DNA of 64,000 bases, from NCBI RefSeq assembly GCF_900110765.1, contig NZ_FOEO01000006.1:1-64000 (forward strand). The letters are read 5' to 3'. The translations under genes and the position numbers were made by a program. The stretch is from Pseudomonas sp. NFACC02. Lineage in GTDB: Bacteria > Pseudomonadota > Gammaproteobacteria > Pseudomonadales > Pseudomonadaceae. Position 1 is the first letter of the stretch. Each line of letters begins with the position of its first letter. The notes under the pieces are model-generated. The model was not told the DNA's origin. It ran no database searches and saw nothing but the letters and a program-made list of their open reading frames with translations. Below are positions 1 through 10,700 of the stretch, piece after piece.

Positions 1-90
1 CGTCGAAGACTACGACGTTGATAGGTTGGGTGTGTAAGCGCTGTGAGGCGTTGAGCTAACCAATACTAATTGCCCGTGAGGCTTGACCAT
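1..90 (+). rRNA. 23S ribosomal RNA, 3' end (partial)
   Basis: The first 90 bases match the conserved 3' terminus of bacterial 23S rRNA, including the segment ending ACTAATTGCCCGTGAGGCTT and the terminal TTGACCAT. The gene starts upstream of the window. The 5S gene follows after about 150 bases of spacer (91-242), in which I see no tRNA. The exact 3' end is set by analogy with the E. coli end and could be off by one or two bases. Confidence 0.93.
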
Positions 91-242
91 ATAACACCCA
101 AGCAATCTGCGACTCGGACGAGCACAGATTGCGGTGACTGTGAAGATGACCTTCACCGAAAGTTTGCAGCACGCAGGCAAGACCTGATCACATACCCGAT
201 TTGCTGAAGCGCGGCCAACGCCACGGTTCGGTACCCGAATTT

Positions 243-358
243 CTTGACGACCATAGAGCATTGGAACCACCTGATCCCATCCCGAACTCAGAAGTGAAAC
301 GATGCATCGCCGATGGTAGTGTGGGGTTTCCCCATGTGAGAGTAGGTCATCGTCAAGA
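243..358 (+). rRNA. rrf: 5S ribosomal RNA
   Basis: A complete 5S rRNA gene: the core CCGAACTCAGAAGTGAAACG and GCCGATGGTAGTGTGGGG are present, and the terminal helix I is formed by CTTGACGAC at the 5' end and the complementary ATCGTCAAG at the 3' end. Length about 116 nt, normal for Pseudomonas. It is co-transcribed with the 23S gene just upstream. Ends are uncertain by about two bases. Confidence 0.96.
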
Positions 359-367
359 TTCAATTCC

Positions 368-406
368 AAAACCCCATTTGCGAAAGCAGGTGGGGTTTTG
401 TTTTTG
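368..406 (+). terminator. rRNA operon intrinsic terminator
   Basis: AAAACCCCA (368-376) pairs with TGGGGTTTT (391-399) around a 14-nt loop, followed by a T-rich tail to 405. It lies immediately after the 5S gene, where the rRNA operon should end. Confidence 0.85.
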
Positions 407-733
407 CGCGCGGAAAAGTGCGTAAAGCCACACGATACTCGCGCCTTCATGCCCGAGATCTGCAACGCTCAAGGAACCCAGGATGGCTGATCGCTGCATG
501 ACGACCCTCGGCCTGTTCCAACGTCTGACGTTCCCAATCAACCGGAGTGATAAGGCTCTAATCACCAAGTCGTTGCTTAACAAAAGATAACGTCATGTTG
601 ATTGTCATACGTTTCTAAAGCTGGATAGGATGGGGTCGCTTCGGTAAGGCCACGTCTGACGCAGGCTAGAGCGTCCGCTGTTCCTGCACGGCCCCCAGGA
701 GAACCTAATAAAAATAAAGGAAGGGGAAGCTCC
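407..733 (+). other. Intergenic region upstream of the YCF48-like gene
   Basis: About 330 bases without a convincing gene. A possible sigma70 promoter is TTGTCA (602-607), 18-nt spacer, TAGGAT (626-631); this is a moderate match only. A strong purine-rich Shine-Dalgarno (AAGGAAGGGG) sits directly before the start codon at 734. Nothing else is recognisable. Confidence 0.35.
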
Positions 734-1822
734 ATGCGTGAGCCAGTCATTCGGCGCGCTCGATCCGCAATCATCCAGAGTCATGACGGTTCCCAGACAT
801 CTCAAACGGGCAAGCCTCTGGGCGTTTTGATGTTGCTGCTCATCTCGATGGCCCTCTGTGGCAACACGTTAGCGGCTGACAGTACGCCCACCGCTGCCCC
901 TGGCGATGCCAGCTTCGCGCTCGAGTCTGCCAAAGCATCTCGCAGCCTGCTGCTGGACGTCACTCATGCAGGCAAACGCATGGTCGTCGTGGGGGATCGT
1001 GGGCACATTCTCTATTCCGACGACCAAGGCAAAACCTGGACTCAGGCCAAGGTGCCGACTCGGCAGTTGCTCACAGCGGTGTACTTCGTCGATGACCAGC
1101 ACGGCTGGGCAGTGGGTCATGATGCCCAGATTCTGGCCAGCGCCGACGGTGGTGCGACCTGGCACAAGCAGTTTGAAGACCTCAAGCGCGAAGCCCCTTT
1201 GCTGGACGTCTGGTTCAAGGACCTGTCGACTGGCATCGCCGTGGGTGCTTACGGTGCTCTACTGGAGACCAACGACGGCGGCCAGCATTGGGAGGACATC
1301 GGTGACCGCCTGGACAACGAGGATCAATACCACCTGAATGGTATCGCTTATGTGAAAGATGCCGGCTTGTTCATCGTCGGCGAGATGGGGAGCATGTTCC
1401 GCTCTGCTGACGGCGGCCAGACATGGGAAAAGATCGAAGGGCCTTACCAAGGCTCGTTGTTCGGCGTTATCGGCACATCGCAGCCCAACACGCTGCTCGC
1501 CTACGGGTTGCGTGGCAATCTGTTCCGCTCCACCGATTTCGGCAGCCGTTGGGAGGCGGTTCCCTTACAGGCTGAGCGTGGACCGCTGGAGTTCAGCATC
1601 GCAAATGCCTCTCTGCTGCCCGACAACTCTATTGTCCTTGTAGGCAACGGAGGTTCTGTCATGCGCAGCACCAATGACGGTGAGAGCTTTACGGTTTCCA
1701 ATCGCTCAGACCGACTCTCGCTCTCGGGCGTTACCGACGGCGACAAGGGCGAATTGATTCTGGTAGGACAGGGCGGGATTCACGTCACCTCGCCGACGGG
1801 CGCAGATGTTACTCAGCAGTGA
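734..1822 (+). CDS. Secreted YCF48-like / BNR beta-propeller protein
   Basis: A 362-residue protein with a long basic N-terminus, a hydrophobic signal segment at about residues 28-47 ending LAADS, and then a repeat protein. Asp-box motifs of the S/T-x-D-x-G-x-x-W type recur at least six times (SDDQGKTW, SADGGATW, TNDGGQHW, SADGGQTW, STDFGSRW, STNDGESF), as in YCF48/HCF136 and sialidase-like propellers. It is presumably periplasmic. The start at 734 follows a strong AAGGAAGGGG ribosome site. The RND exporter gene begins 49 bases downstream, so the two are very probably one operon and the propeller may be an accessory subunit of the exporter. In other pseudomonads such pairs commonly travel with DUF1302 and DUF1329 genes (recalled knowledge); these are not between here and the rRNA genes. 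The substrate is unknown. Confidence 0.85.
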   Translation: MREPVIRRARSAIIQSHDGSQTSQTGKPLGVLMLLLISMALCGNTLAADSTPTAAPGDASFALESAKASRSLLLDVTHAGKRMVVVGDRGHILYSDDQGKTWTQAKVPTRQLLTAVYFVDDQHGWAVGHDAQILASADGGATWHKQFEDLKREAPLLDVWFKDLSTGIAVGAYGALLETNDGGQHWEDIGDRLDNEDQYHLNGIAYVKDAGLFIVGEMGSMFRSADGGQTWEKIEGPYQGSLFGVIGTSQPNTLLAYGLRGNLFRSTDFGSRWEAVPLQAERGPLEFSIANASLLPDNSIVLVGNGGSVMRSTNDGESFTVSNRSDRLSLSGVTDGDKGELILVGQGGIHVTSPTGADVTQQ

Positions 1823-1871
1823 CGCTGATTGCGCTCGACAATAAGAACTGACCAGGCGAGGACGCATTGGC

Positions 1872-4253
1872 ATGACCAACCTTCAACACCACCACGATAA
1901 ACCGACGCGGTTGGAACGGTTGATTTTCAACAACCGTCCGACCGTGATCGGCCTTTGCCTGCTCGTCAGCATCTTTCTGTTCTGGCAGGCGACGTTGGTA
2001 CGTCCCTCCACCAGCTTCGAGAAGATGATCCCGCTGGGCCACCCCTTCATTCAGAACATGATGGAGCACCGCAACGACCTGGCGAACCTGGGCAACACTG
2101 TGCGGATCTCGGTGGAGGCCAAAAAAGGGGACATCTTCTCCAAGGAATACATGGAGACCTTGCGTCAGATTAACGATGAGGTCTTTTACATCCCTGGGGT
2201 TGACCGTTCGGGCCTCAAGTCATTGTGGAGTCCCAGTGTGCGCTGGACGGAGGTGACGGAAGAAGGGTTCGCCGGGGGCGAAGTCATTCCGCAGAGCTAC
2301 GACGGGTCGCAGGCCAGCCTCGACAAGCTGCGCAACAACGTTCTGAAATCCGGTCAGGTCGGACGCTTGGTGGCGAACAACTTCAAGTCCAGCATCATCG
2401 ACGTGCCGTTGCAGGAGTTCTACCCGGACCCTGCCGACCAAGGAAAACTGCTACCACTGGATTACCGGCAGTTCTCCCACCAACTGGAAGAAAAGATCCG
2501 CGACAAATATGAGGCGCAGAATCCTGACGTCGATATTCACATCGTGGGGTTTGCCAAAAAAGTGGGTGACCTGATCGACGGCCTGATCATGGTCGTGATG
2601 TTCTTCGGTGTCGCCTTCCTCATCACCCTGGTGCTGCTGATGTGGTTTACCCGCTGTGCGCGCAGCACGGTGGCGGTGTTGAGCACGACGTTGATCGCGG
2701 TCATCTGGCAACTGGGCTTGATGCACGTGGTGGGGTTCGGCCTTGACCCCTACTCGATGCTTGTTCCGTTTCTGATTTTCGCGATCGGTATCTCTCATGG
2801 CGTGCAAAAGATCAACGGTATTGCCTTGCAGTCCAGCGATGCCGAGAACGCCTTGATGGCTGCACGCCGCACCTTCCGTCAGCTCTTCCTGCCCGGGATG
2901 ATCGCAATCCTGGCGGACGCGGTCGGGTTCATCACCCTACTGATTATCGACATTGGTGTGATTCGCGAACTGGCAATCGGGGCGTCCATCGGTGTCGCTG
3001 TGATCGTGTTCACCAACCTGATCCTGCTGCCTGTGGCGATTTCTTACGTGGGGATCAGTAAAAGGGCGGTGGTACGCAGTAAGGAGGATGCGGTCCGCGA
3101 GCATCCGTTCTGGCGCCTGCTGTCGAACTTCGCTGCGCCGAACGTGGCGCGTGTGTCCGTGGTGCTCGCCTTGCTCGCGCTCGCCGGCGGTCTCTGGTAT
3201 GGCCATAACCTGAAAATCGGTGACCTTGACCAAGGCGCGCCAGAGTTGCGGCCGGATTCCCGCTACAACCAGGACAACAACTTCATCATCAACAACTACT
3301 CGACCAGTTCCGACGTGCTGGTGGTCATGGTCAAGACGCCGCCTGAAGGTTGCTCGGCCTATCAGACCTTGTCCGCCATCAACGAATTGTCCTGGAAAAT
3401 GGAGAACACGCCCGGCGTGCAGTCGGCGATTTCCCTGGTGACGGTGTCCAAGCAAGTGATCAAAGGCATGAACGAGGGCAACCTGAAATGGGAGTCACTG
3501 TCACGCAACAAGGACGTGCTCAACAGCTCGATCGCTCGCGCCGATGGCCTTTATAACAACACCTGCTCGTTGGCACCGCTGCTGATTTTCCTGAACGATC
3601 ACAAGGCTGAAACCCTTGATCGTGCGGTGCATGCCGTTCAGGACTTTGCCAAGACCAACAACAAGGAAGGCCTGGAATTCTTGCTGGCAGCGGGTAACGC
3701 CGGAATCGAGGCGGCAACCAACGAAGTTATCAAACAGGCTGAGTTGACCATTCTGGTGCTGGTCTATATCTGCGTTGCGGTGATGTGCATGATCACCTTC
3801 CGCTCGTGGGCTGCCACGCTGTGCATCGTCCTGCCTCTGGTGCTGACGTCGGTGCTGGGCAATGCGCTGATGGCGTTCATGGGGATTGGCGTAAAAGTCG
3901 CAACGTTGCCCGTCGTCGCGCTGGGCGTGGGCATCGGCGTCGATTACGGGATCTACATCTATAGCCGGCTGGAAAGCTTCCTGCGTGCCGGTCTGCCGTT
4001 GCAGGAGGCTTATTACGAAACGTTGAAGTCGACCGGCAAGGCGGTATTGTTCACCGGTCTGTGTCTGGCGATTGGCGTCTGCACGTGGATCTTCTCGGCC
4101 ATCAAGTTCCAGGCCGACATGGGGCTGATGCTGACGTTCATGCTGCTGTGGAACATGTTCGGTGCGCTGTGGTTGTTGCCAGCGCTGGCAAGGTTCCTGA
4201 TCAAGCCGGAGAAGATGGCCGGCAAAGTGGGCAATTCGCTGTTCTCACACTGA
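1872..4253 (+). CDS. RND superfamily (MMPL-type) exporter
   Basis: A 793-residue inner-membrane protein with the RND/MMPL layout: one N-terminal transmembrane helix (about residues 25-45), a large periplasmic loop, a block of five helices (about 235-395), another single helix near 420, a second periplasmic loop, and a final five-helix block (about 630-785). The motifs AIGISHGVQKING and GVGIGVDYGIYIYSRLESF, with a conserved Asp in the fourth-helix position of each half, are typical of the SSD/MMPL family and of proton coupling. Length is normal for the bacterial MMPL exporters rather than for the roughly 1040-residue multidrug HAE pumps. It shares an operon with the YCF48-like protein and ends at a bidirectional terminator. 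Lipid or hydrophobic molecule export is inferred from the family. Confidence 0.87.
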   Translation: MTNLQHHHDKPTRLERLIFNNRPTVIGLCLLVSIFLFWQATLVRPSTSFEKMIPLGHPFIQNMMEHRNDLANLGNTVRISVEAKKGDIFSKEYMETLRQINDEVFYIPGVDRSGLKSLWSPSVRWTEVTEEGFAGGEVIPQSYDGSQASLDKLRNNVLKSGQVGRLVANNFKSSIIDVPLQEFYPDPADQGKLLPLDYRQFSHQLEEKIRDKYEAQNPDVDIHIVGFAKKVGDLIDGLIMVVMFFGVAFLITLVLLMWFTRCARSTVAVLSTTLIAVIWQLGLMHVVGFGLDPYSMLVPFLIFAIGISHGVQKINGIALQSSDAENALMAARRTFRQLFLPGMIAILADAVGFITLLIIDIGVIRELAIGASIGVAVIVFTNLILLPVAISYVGISKRAVVRSKEDAVREHPFWRLLSNFAAPNVARVSVVLALLALAGGLWYGHNLKIGDLDQGAPELRPDSRYNQDNNFIINNYSTSSDVLVVMVKTPPEGCSAYQTLSAINELSWKMENTPGVQSAISLVTVSKQVIKGMNEGNLKWESLSRNKDVLNSSIARADGLYNNTCSLAPLLIFLNDHKAETLDRAVHAVQDFAKTNNKEGLEFLLAAGNAGIEAATNEVIKQAELTILVLVYICVAVMCMITFRSWAATLCIVLPLVLTSVLGNALMAFMGIGVKVATLPVVALGVGIGVDYGIYIYSRLESFLRAGLPLQEAYYETLKSTGKAVLFTGLCLAIGVCTWIFSAIKFQADMGLMLTFMLLWNMFGALWLLPALARFLIKPEKMAGKVGNSLFSH

Positions 4254-4267
4254 TCGGCGGATGAAAC

Positions 4268-4302
4268 AAAAAACCGCAGCCTGTTAAAGGGCTGCGGTTT
4301 TT
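4268..4302. terminator. Bidirectional intrinsic terminator
   Basis: AAAACCGCAGCC (4270-4281) and GGCTGCGGTTTT (4290-4301) form a 12-bp stem with an 8-nt loop, with A-tract before and T-tract after. It sits 15 bases after the exporter stop codon and between convergent genes, so it can serve both strands. Confidence 0.88.
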
Positions 4303-4319
4303 ATGGGCACTACGCAAGA

Positions 4320-4413
4320 CGTGTAGAAGCGCGCTTGCCCATGATCGCGAAGTGTCAGGTTCAGATCCGGCGACTGAAAAAAATACAATCGCGGGCAAGC
4401 GCGCTCCTACACG
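4320..4413. repeat. REP pair (REPIN-like inverted repeat)
   Basis: Two inverted copies of a REP sequence: CGTGTAGAAGCGCGCTTGCC at the left end, and GGCAAGCGCGCTCCTACACG at the right end, enclosing about 50 bases of spacer. The same REP core recurs at 22100, 22229, 27803, 27930, 28015, 28533, 29057 and 29190 in this window. It lies between convergent genes, a usual site for such elements. The left arm carries substitutions, so it looks like an older copy. Confidence 0.85.
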
Positions 4414-4428
4414 TGGATCTGCGGTTCA

Positions 4429-5280
4429 TCAGTTATAAACAAAGAACCCACGCCCGCTTTTGCGCCCCAGATAACCCGCTGCAACCATCTCTTTGAGCAG
4501 TGGAGCAGGGCGGTATTTGCTGTCGTTGAACCCGTCATGGAAGGCTTCGATGATCGCCAGCAACGTATCAAGACCGATCAGATCCGCCAGCGCCAACGGG
4601 CCGATGGGCTGGTTGCAACCCAATCGCATGCCGTCGTCTATGTCTTGTGCGGTCGCCAGCCCTTCCTGCAGTACCAGGATGGCTTCATTGATCATCGGTA
4701 CGAGAATCCGGTTGACCACGAAGCCTGGACGGTTGCCAGCAGTGATCGCGGTCTTGTTCAGCCGCTCGGCCAGCTTGATCGCGACGACGTGGGTTTCATC
4801 GGCGGTTTGCAGGCCGCGAATCACTTCGATCAGGCCCATCATCGGTACCGGGTTGAAAAAGTGCAGACCGATGAAACGCTCTGGACGGTCGACACTGGCG
4901 GCCAGCTCGGTGATGGACAGCGATGAGGTGTTGGACGCGATGACGCAGTCTGTATCCACGTTTTCGGCAATCTGCTTGAGCAGGCGCAGCTTGAGGTCGA
5001 GGTTCTCGGTGGCGGCTTCGATCGCCAGCTGTGCATCGCTGAGCAGCGCATAGTCCGTGGTGCATCGGATGCGGCCCAAGGCCTCCTCTGCCTGCTCGAC
5101 CGTCAGCGTGTGTTTGTTCACCTGGCGCTCCAGGTTCTTGCGCACGGTCGCAAGGCCTCGCTCCAGCGCGGCGTCGTTGATGTCCAGCAGGGTGACGTCG
5201 AAGCCGGCAATCGCGCACACCTGTGCGATGCCGTTGCCCATGGTGCCGGCGCCGATCACGGCAATGTGGTGCAGGGTCAT
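4429..5280 (-). CDS. hbd: 3-hydroxyacyl-CoA (3-hydroxybutyryl-CoA) dehydrogenase
   Basis: A 283-residue NAD-dependent dehydrogenase of the 3-hydroxyacyl-CoA family. The N-terminal Rossmann motif GAGTMGNGIAQ is at about residues 9-19, the active-site segment LHFFNPVPMM is near residue 140, and the C-terminal dimerisation domain keeps NRPGFVVNRIL. Length is that of single-domain PaaH/Hbd enzymes, not of multifunctional FadB. The start was set at 5280 because an AAGGAGG ribosome site lies just before it; an in-frame upstream extension overlaps the thiolase gene and lacks family similarity. The thiolase gene ends 14 bases upstream, so they form one operon for short-chain beta-oxidation or acetoacetyl-CoA metabolism. 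Confidence 0.93.
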   Translation of the reverse strand: MTLHHIAVIGAGTMGNGIAQVCAIAGFDVTLLDINDAALERGLATVRKNLERQVNKHTLTVEQAEEALGRIRCTTDYALLSDAQLAIEAATENLDLKLRLLKQIAENVDTDCVIASNTSSLSITELAASVDRPERFIGLHFFNPVPMMGLIEVIRGLQTADETHVVAIKLAERLNKTAITAGNRPGFVVNRILVPMINEAILVLQEGLATAQDIDDGMRLGCNQPIGPLALADLIGLDTLLAIIEAFHDGFNDSKYRPAPLLKEMVAAGYLGRKSGRGFFVYN

Positions 5281-5294
5281 GGAAATCCCTCCTT

Positions 5295-6479
5295 TCACAC
5301 GCGTTCGAAGATGACGGCAATACCCTGACCGCCGCCGATGCACATGGTCACCAGCGCATAACGGCCGCCGATACGGTGCAGTTCATGGATGGCTTTGGTG
5401 GCGATGATTGCGCCGGTCGCGCCCACCGGGTGACCGAGGGAGATGCCCGATCCGTTCGGGTTGACCTTTTCCGGATCGAAGCCAAGCTCACGGGCCACTG
5501 CGCAGGCCTGGGCGGCGAAGGCTTCGTTGGACTCGATCACGTCCAGATCGGCCACCGTCAGACCGGCACGCGCCAACACCTTACGGCTCGCCGGAATCGG
5601 ACCCAGTCCCATCATCGATGGCTCGACGCCCGCATGGGCGTAGGCGACCAGGCGCGCCAAGGGCTTGAGGCCATGCTCACGCACCCTGTCGCCGTTGGCC
5701 ATGACCAGCGCCGCCGCGCCGTCGTTCAGGCCTGAGGCATTACCGGCCGTGACCGTGCCGTCCTTTTTGAACGCGGTCTTCATTTTTTCCAGTTGCTCGG
5801 CGGTCACGTCACCGCGGACGTGTTCATCCTCTGCGAAAGTCACGGTGCCCTTGCGCGTGGCGATTTCAATCGGGACGATCTGACCTTCGAATCGGCCTTC
5901 GGCGATGGCGCGGGCGGCGCGTTGCTGACTGGTCAACGCCAGTGCATCCTGATCGGCGCGGGTGATGCCGTAGTGCTCGGCGATGTTTTCCGCCGTGATA
6001 CCCATGTGGATGTTGGCGAACGGATCGTGCAGCGCACCGAGCATGTAGTCATACGCCTGCACGTTGCCCATGCGCGCGCCCCAACGGGCCTGAGGCATGA
6101 TGTAAGCGCCACGGCTCATGGATTCCGCGCCACCGGCCAGTGCGGCTTGGGCATCGCCAAGCATCAGCGATTGTGCAGCCGAGACAATGGCCTGCAGGCC
6201 GGAGCCGCACAGACGGTTGACGTTCATGGCCGGGGTTTCCTTGGTCAAGCCGGCCTCCAGAGCAATCACCCGAGACAGATAGGCATCGCGCACTTCGGTC
6301 GGGATCACGTGGCCCATGACCACATGCCCGATGTGCTCAGCGGCCAGGCCTGCTTTCGCCAGGGCGGCGCGGCTGACCTGGGTGCCCAGTTCAATAGGCG
6401 AGACGTCCTTGAGAGAACCGCCGAATCCACCGATGGCGGTGCGCAGTGCGCTGACGACGAAAACTTCGGTATTGCTCAT
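5295..6479 (-). CDS. Acetyl-CoA C-acyltransferase (thiolase)
   Basis: A 394-residue thiolase, the standard length for biosynthetic or degradative tetrameric thiolases. The acylated cysteine lies in NRLCGSGLQ (about residue 90), the catalytic histidine in GHPVGATGA (about 350) and the second cysteine in MCIGGGQG (about 380). The N-terminus resembles BktB-like beta-ketothiolases. It condenses or cleaves acetyl-CoA with a second acyl-CoA. It is the promoter-proximal gene of the operon with the hydroxyacyl-CoA dehydrogenase and is divergent from an AraC-type regulator starting at 6674, which makes that regulator the obvious candidate controller. Substrate chain length cannot be told from sequence by eye. 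Confidence 0.92.
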   Translation of the reverse strand: MSNTEVFVVSALRTAIGGFGGSLKDVSPIELGTQVSRAALAKAGLAAEHIGHVVMGHVIPTEVRDAYLSRVIALEAGLTKETPAMNVNRLCGSGLQAIVSAAQSLMLGDAQAALAGGAESMSRGAYIMPQARWGARMGNVQAYDYMLGALHDPFANIHMGITAENIAEHYGITRADQDALALTSQQRAARAIAEGRFEGQIVPIEIATRKGTVTFAEDEHVRGDVTAEQLEKMKTAFKKDGTVTAGNASGLNDGAAALVMANGDRVREHGLKPLARLVAYAHAGVEPSMMGLGPIPASRKVLARAGLTVADLDVIESNEAFAAQACAVARELGFDPEKVNPNGSGISLGHPVGATGAIIATKAIHELHRIGGRYALVTMCIGGGQGIAVIFERV

Positions 6480-6673
6480 GTCGACTCCTGAAACCTGTTG
6501 AATTTATTGTGGGTGCCACCGACCACGGCATTTGTGCCAAAGGCGGTTTGCGGGCAAGTCTAGATCGGTGTTTGAGGCGGGCCTATGCCAAAACTGTCCA
6601 GATCGACTGGCGTTCTTTACCATCAGGGCCGTGGCGTGCCTCAAGCACACAACCAGAAAAGGAAAGGCGGCTC

Positions 6674-7693
6674 ATGCGGGAAAAGGATTCGGTGTCGATC
6701 TACTTCGTCCAGTTGGTGGTGCAGGCGTTGCGTGACCAACCGCTGCGCCTGCAATCGGTGCTGGACGCCGCCGGAATCGACATGGCGCTGCTCAATGATC
6801 CAGAGTCGCGGGTTCCGGCCAGTGCGTTCGCAACCCTGTGGCTGATCCAGATCAAGGAGCTTGGCGACGAATTCTTCGACCTGGACTCCCATGGCATGCC
6901 GCCGGGAAGCTTTGCGCTCATCTGTCGTGGCCTGATTCAGGAGCCCAATCTGGAGAAAGCCCTGCGTCAGTGTCTGGCGAATTTCGGCCTGTTCCTGCGC
7001 GACTTTCGCGGCAGCCTGATCGTGCGCGGACCGCGCGCGGTCATTGCGGTGGACAACCACGCTACTGACCCAGTCAAGCGGCGCTTTGGAGAAGAGACGT
7101 TTCTGTTGTTGATGATCAGTCTGCTGTGCTGGCTTGGCGGGCGTCGGATCACCATCGACCGTGCGCAGTTTCGTCACCGCCGTGAGCGGCTGAGTGATGA
7201 CTCGCTGCTGTGGGGGTTTAACCTGAGTTTTGGCGAGCAGCGCACTGAAGTCGAGTTTTCCAGTCATTACCTGCGTCTGCCGGTGGTGCAGTCGTTGCCG
7301 TCGCTAAAGTCCTTCCTGCGCACGGCGCCACAGTGGCTGGTCATCCGTTTTCGCAATCAGCGCGGGCTGGCGGCGCAGGTGTACCAGCGCCTGCGAAACA
7401 GTCATTACGGACACTGGCCAACCTTGCTTGAGATGGCCGATGAACTGAAGCTCAGTCCGACCACGTTCCGGCGTCGGCTTGAGCGCGAAGGGTGCGCTTT
7501 TCAAGGCATTAAAGACGACGTGAGACGCGGTATCGCTCAACAGAAACTGCGGGAAACCGACATGAGTGTGGTCGAGATCGCGGCACTGGTGGGGTTTCAG
7601 GAGCCCAGTGCCTTTCACCGGGCGTTCAAGAAGTGGACGGGGGAAAGTCCAGGTCATTACCGCCTGGCGACAGTGCCATCCGGGCACAGGTGA
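6674..7693 (+). CDS. AraC-family transcriptional regulator
   Basis: A 339-residue regulator. Residues about 20-205 look like the Arabinose_bd (PF12625-type) ligand domain found in OruR/ArgR-like regulators, and residues about 235-335 form the AraC double helix-turn-helix, with the conserved closing segment VAALVGFQEPSAFHRAFKKW. The open frame extends upstream to 6509, but the ATG at 6674 with GGAAAGGCGG in front is preferred and gives the usual family length. It is divergently arranged with the thiolase/dehydrogenase operon across about 195 bases, so regulation of that operon is inferred. The effector is unknown. The gene ends 16 bases from the convergent glycosyltransferase gene with no obvious terminator between. 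Confidence 0.9.
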   Translation: MREKDSVSIYFVQLVVQALRDQPLRLQSVLDAAGIDMALLNDPESRVPASAFATLWLIQIKELGDEFFDLDSHGMPPGSFALICRGLIQEPNLEKALRQCLANFGLFLRDFRGSLIVRGPRAVIAVDNHATDPVKRRFGEETFLLLMISLLCWLGGRRITIDRAQFRHRRERLSDDSLLWGFNLSFGEQRTEVEFSSHYLRLPVVQSLPSLKSFLRTAPQWLVIRFRNQRGLAAQVYQRLRNSHYGHWPTLLEMADELKLSPTTFRRRLEREGCAFQGIKDDVRRGIAQQKLRETDMSVVEIAALVGFQEPSAFHRAFKKWTGESPGHYRLATVPSGHR

Positions 7694-7709
7694 AACGCGC
7701 ACGACGGCA

Positions 7710-10700
7710 TCACGTCAGCCAGGCATCTCGCCGGATTTGCAGATTGCCCTCATCCAGCATCCAGTGTGCCCGTATTTCCCGCTGGAGGGCATCACCTTGC
7801 CGGGCGAGTGCTTCAATGTTGGTAATCTGGCCCCGAATCGTGTCAATCCAGCTTTGTGCGTCCCGTTCCACGCGGGTGACAGGCAGTGTCGCGTCGTCAC
7901 AGGCGTGAATGCTGCAGATCACGGGAAAGCCGCACGCGCCGTACTCCAGCAACCGGGTGACACTCTGACAGTCTTCCAGGCCGTTGTGACGCAGAGGCAG
8001 CAATGCCAGATCCAGATCAAGGCTGGCGAGCGCTTCCTTCCGGTACGCAGCTTCCACCTGATACCGTTGGTCCCTTACATAGGGGCGAAGAGGTATCGGG
8101 CACCAACCCATCACGACAAAATCCACTTCATTGGCTAATGCCGGCATGATCTGCGCCAGAAGCTCCAGGTCCAGCGCGTCATGATCGCCGCACCAGCCGA
8201 CCCGCAGCCTTTCACCTCGATTGCGTTCCCTTTGGGCGTGTCGCCACAGTGGAGGCAGGTGATCGGGGACCACGTGAATATCCTGATGCAGCCCTTCCAG
8301 TGCGAGGGCCAGGCGTGACGAACTGACGACCACGCGATCAACCAGCTCGAGGCTGCGCAGGAACAGCGGGTCCTTCCTGTAACCGGCAGGCAGTCGGTCG
8401 ATGTCCAGAATTCTTTTCGCTGGCGAGCATTGCTGTATCAATTCGATCCCGTTCACTTCGGTGTGAGTGAAGGCCCGTTGAAACACGATGGCGGCGGGTT
8501 GCAGGCGCTCGATTTCTGCAATGTGCAGCCATCGCGCCGACGTTGCGCCATCCAGGAGATTCAGCTCACGCATCGTTTCGAGGGGCGTTGTGATGCGTTG
8601 ATCTCCGTCATTCCAGCGCAAGGTCCTGTGGGCTAATACCAGCGGCTGTGGGCGCCACGGCAGCGCCCGCCAGGTAAGGTCGACATTGGGTTCAAACTCG
8701 AAGCCGGTACCGGTCAGCGCGAGATTAGGGTTGTAGGCGGGGTCGTTCGCCATCATGGGCAGCCATTTGCGATACATCGCCAGTTGTTCGCCGCGGAACC
8801 GAGCAACTTTCCGTTCATGGGCAGTCTTGTCGGTCTGGACCTGACTGACGCTGGATTCGTGCAGCAGCTGGACATGAGGCGTCCAGACCACCAGATAGCC
8901 AGACTGACGGACTTTCAGGCAAAGATCGACATCGTTATAGGAGACTTTGAAGTTGACTTCGTCCAGGCCTCCGACCTCCTCGTACAGCGACTTGCGAATC
9001 ATCAGGCAGGCCGCGGTCACCACGCTGTAGTCCTGATCGACGAGCAGACGCTGCATGTAGCCGGGGCTGTTTTGCGGCGCCCCGAGAAACACATGCTGGG
9101 CGGGAGAGTCGATCCCCATCACCACACCGGCATGCTGTATCGCACCATCGGGGTAGTAGAGCTTGGCGCCGACGATGCCGACTTCCGGTCGTAACGCGTG
9201 ATTGAGCAAATTGTCCAGCCACTCAGGGTGCAGCACGGCGGTATCATTGTTCAGTAGCACCAGGTATTCGCCGCGGGCGTGGCGGGCAGCCGTGTTGTTG
9301 ATTTCCGAGTAGTTGAATGGAAAAGGATGACGCAAGACGCGCACCTTGTCGCTTTGCATGCTTTCCACGCCCGCGAGCCACTCCAGAGCATCCGGTTCTT
9401 CGCTGTTGTTGTCGATGATGATGATTTCGTAATCGCTGTAAGCGGTCTTCTCCAACACGCTTTCGACACAGCGGCTGAGAATGCCCAACTGGTCTTTGGT
9501 GGGGATCAGAATCGATACCAGCGGCTTCTCGGCATGGTTATAGCGAATCTGATACTGACCAGCCCCCGTTTCGTAGATTTGGCTGTTGACGTAACCACGC
9601 GCGTTTAAATGTCGAGCCAGAGCACGGTCTTGTCCCTCCCGTTGCAGGCCTTCGACAGCGTCGCAGACCAAAAGCGGCTCGGCCAGATGATACAGCTCGG
9701 CGACGCCTTCGCTCTCCACGAGCCGCAGGATCAGATCCAGTTCCATTGCCTGAGCAAACTCGGGGTTGAAACCGCCCATGCCGACGATTGTCCGGCGATG
9801 GAAGATCCAGTGTTGACTCATCGCTGCCGGATAGCTGAGCAGGTAATCCAGATTGAAGTCTGGACGCAACGCCGTGGCGTACCCGCCTTCGGCCATACGG
9901 TAAAGTTCGTCGGCGAACAGGGCCGGACTGCGTGGCAGTTCCGGCAACTTGAGCCGAACCCTTGAAATGCCGTGTTCGATGAAGCTGACCCCTGCTTCAG
10001 CGACCATGAACCAGTCGCAGCCATGCTGTTCCAGTAACTCGTTCAATGCCCCCACCTCGGTTCCCCGAGCATGACGGTGCCATTGCAGGTGCGCGCTGTT
10101 CGCGAAAGTGGCAGGCCGGTCGCGGCTGGAAAGCACCACCACGTTCAATCCCGTGGACAGCGTCTGATGGGCCATGATGCTGTGCAGTGTCACATCGACC
10201 TTTTGCGGCAGACGGCCGTCGTCGAGGACGACCAGCAGCAGCGCAGAGCCGGCACGGGTGTGCTCGATCCGATCGTTGATCAGCTTCCTCTGGTGCAGAT
10301 TCAGCTTGCGTCGTCCCAACCAGTGAGACACGCCCAGCCCGAACCTCTCCGGCGGCAGGTTGCCGCCGAAATACGGCAGCAAATCGACCTCCGTGAAATT
10401 GTCGCGCTTTTCCAGCGTTGCCAGTTTTTGCATCCGGTATTGGTCCAGGCTACGGGTCCAGCCCAGTTCCGACATTCGCTGGCAGAAGACCAGTTGACCC
10501 TGATCACCAAGACTTGGGAAATGACGCCCCTTGGCACTGTATTGAGCGCGGGAAACCCGGAAGTACGACAAGCGCTCGGCCCGCATCGCCAGGTTGCCTT
10601 TGCGCAACAGCTTGACGTAAATGGCCAGGTCTCCGACCCAGGTGATGGACGTGCCGTTGAGTGCCATCAGGTCATCACCGAATGCAGCCACGTCAGCTCG

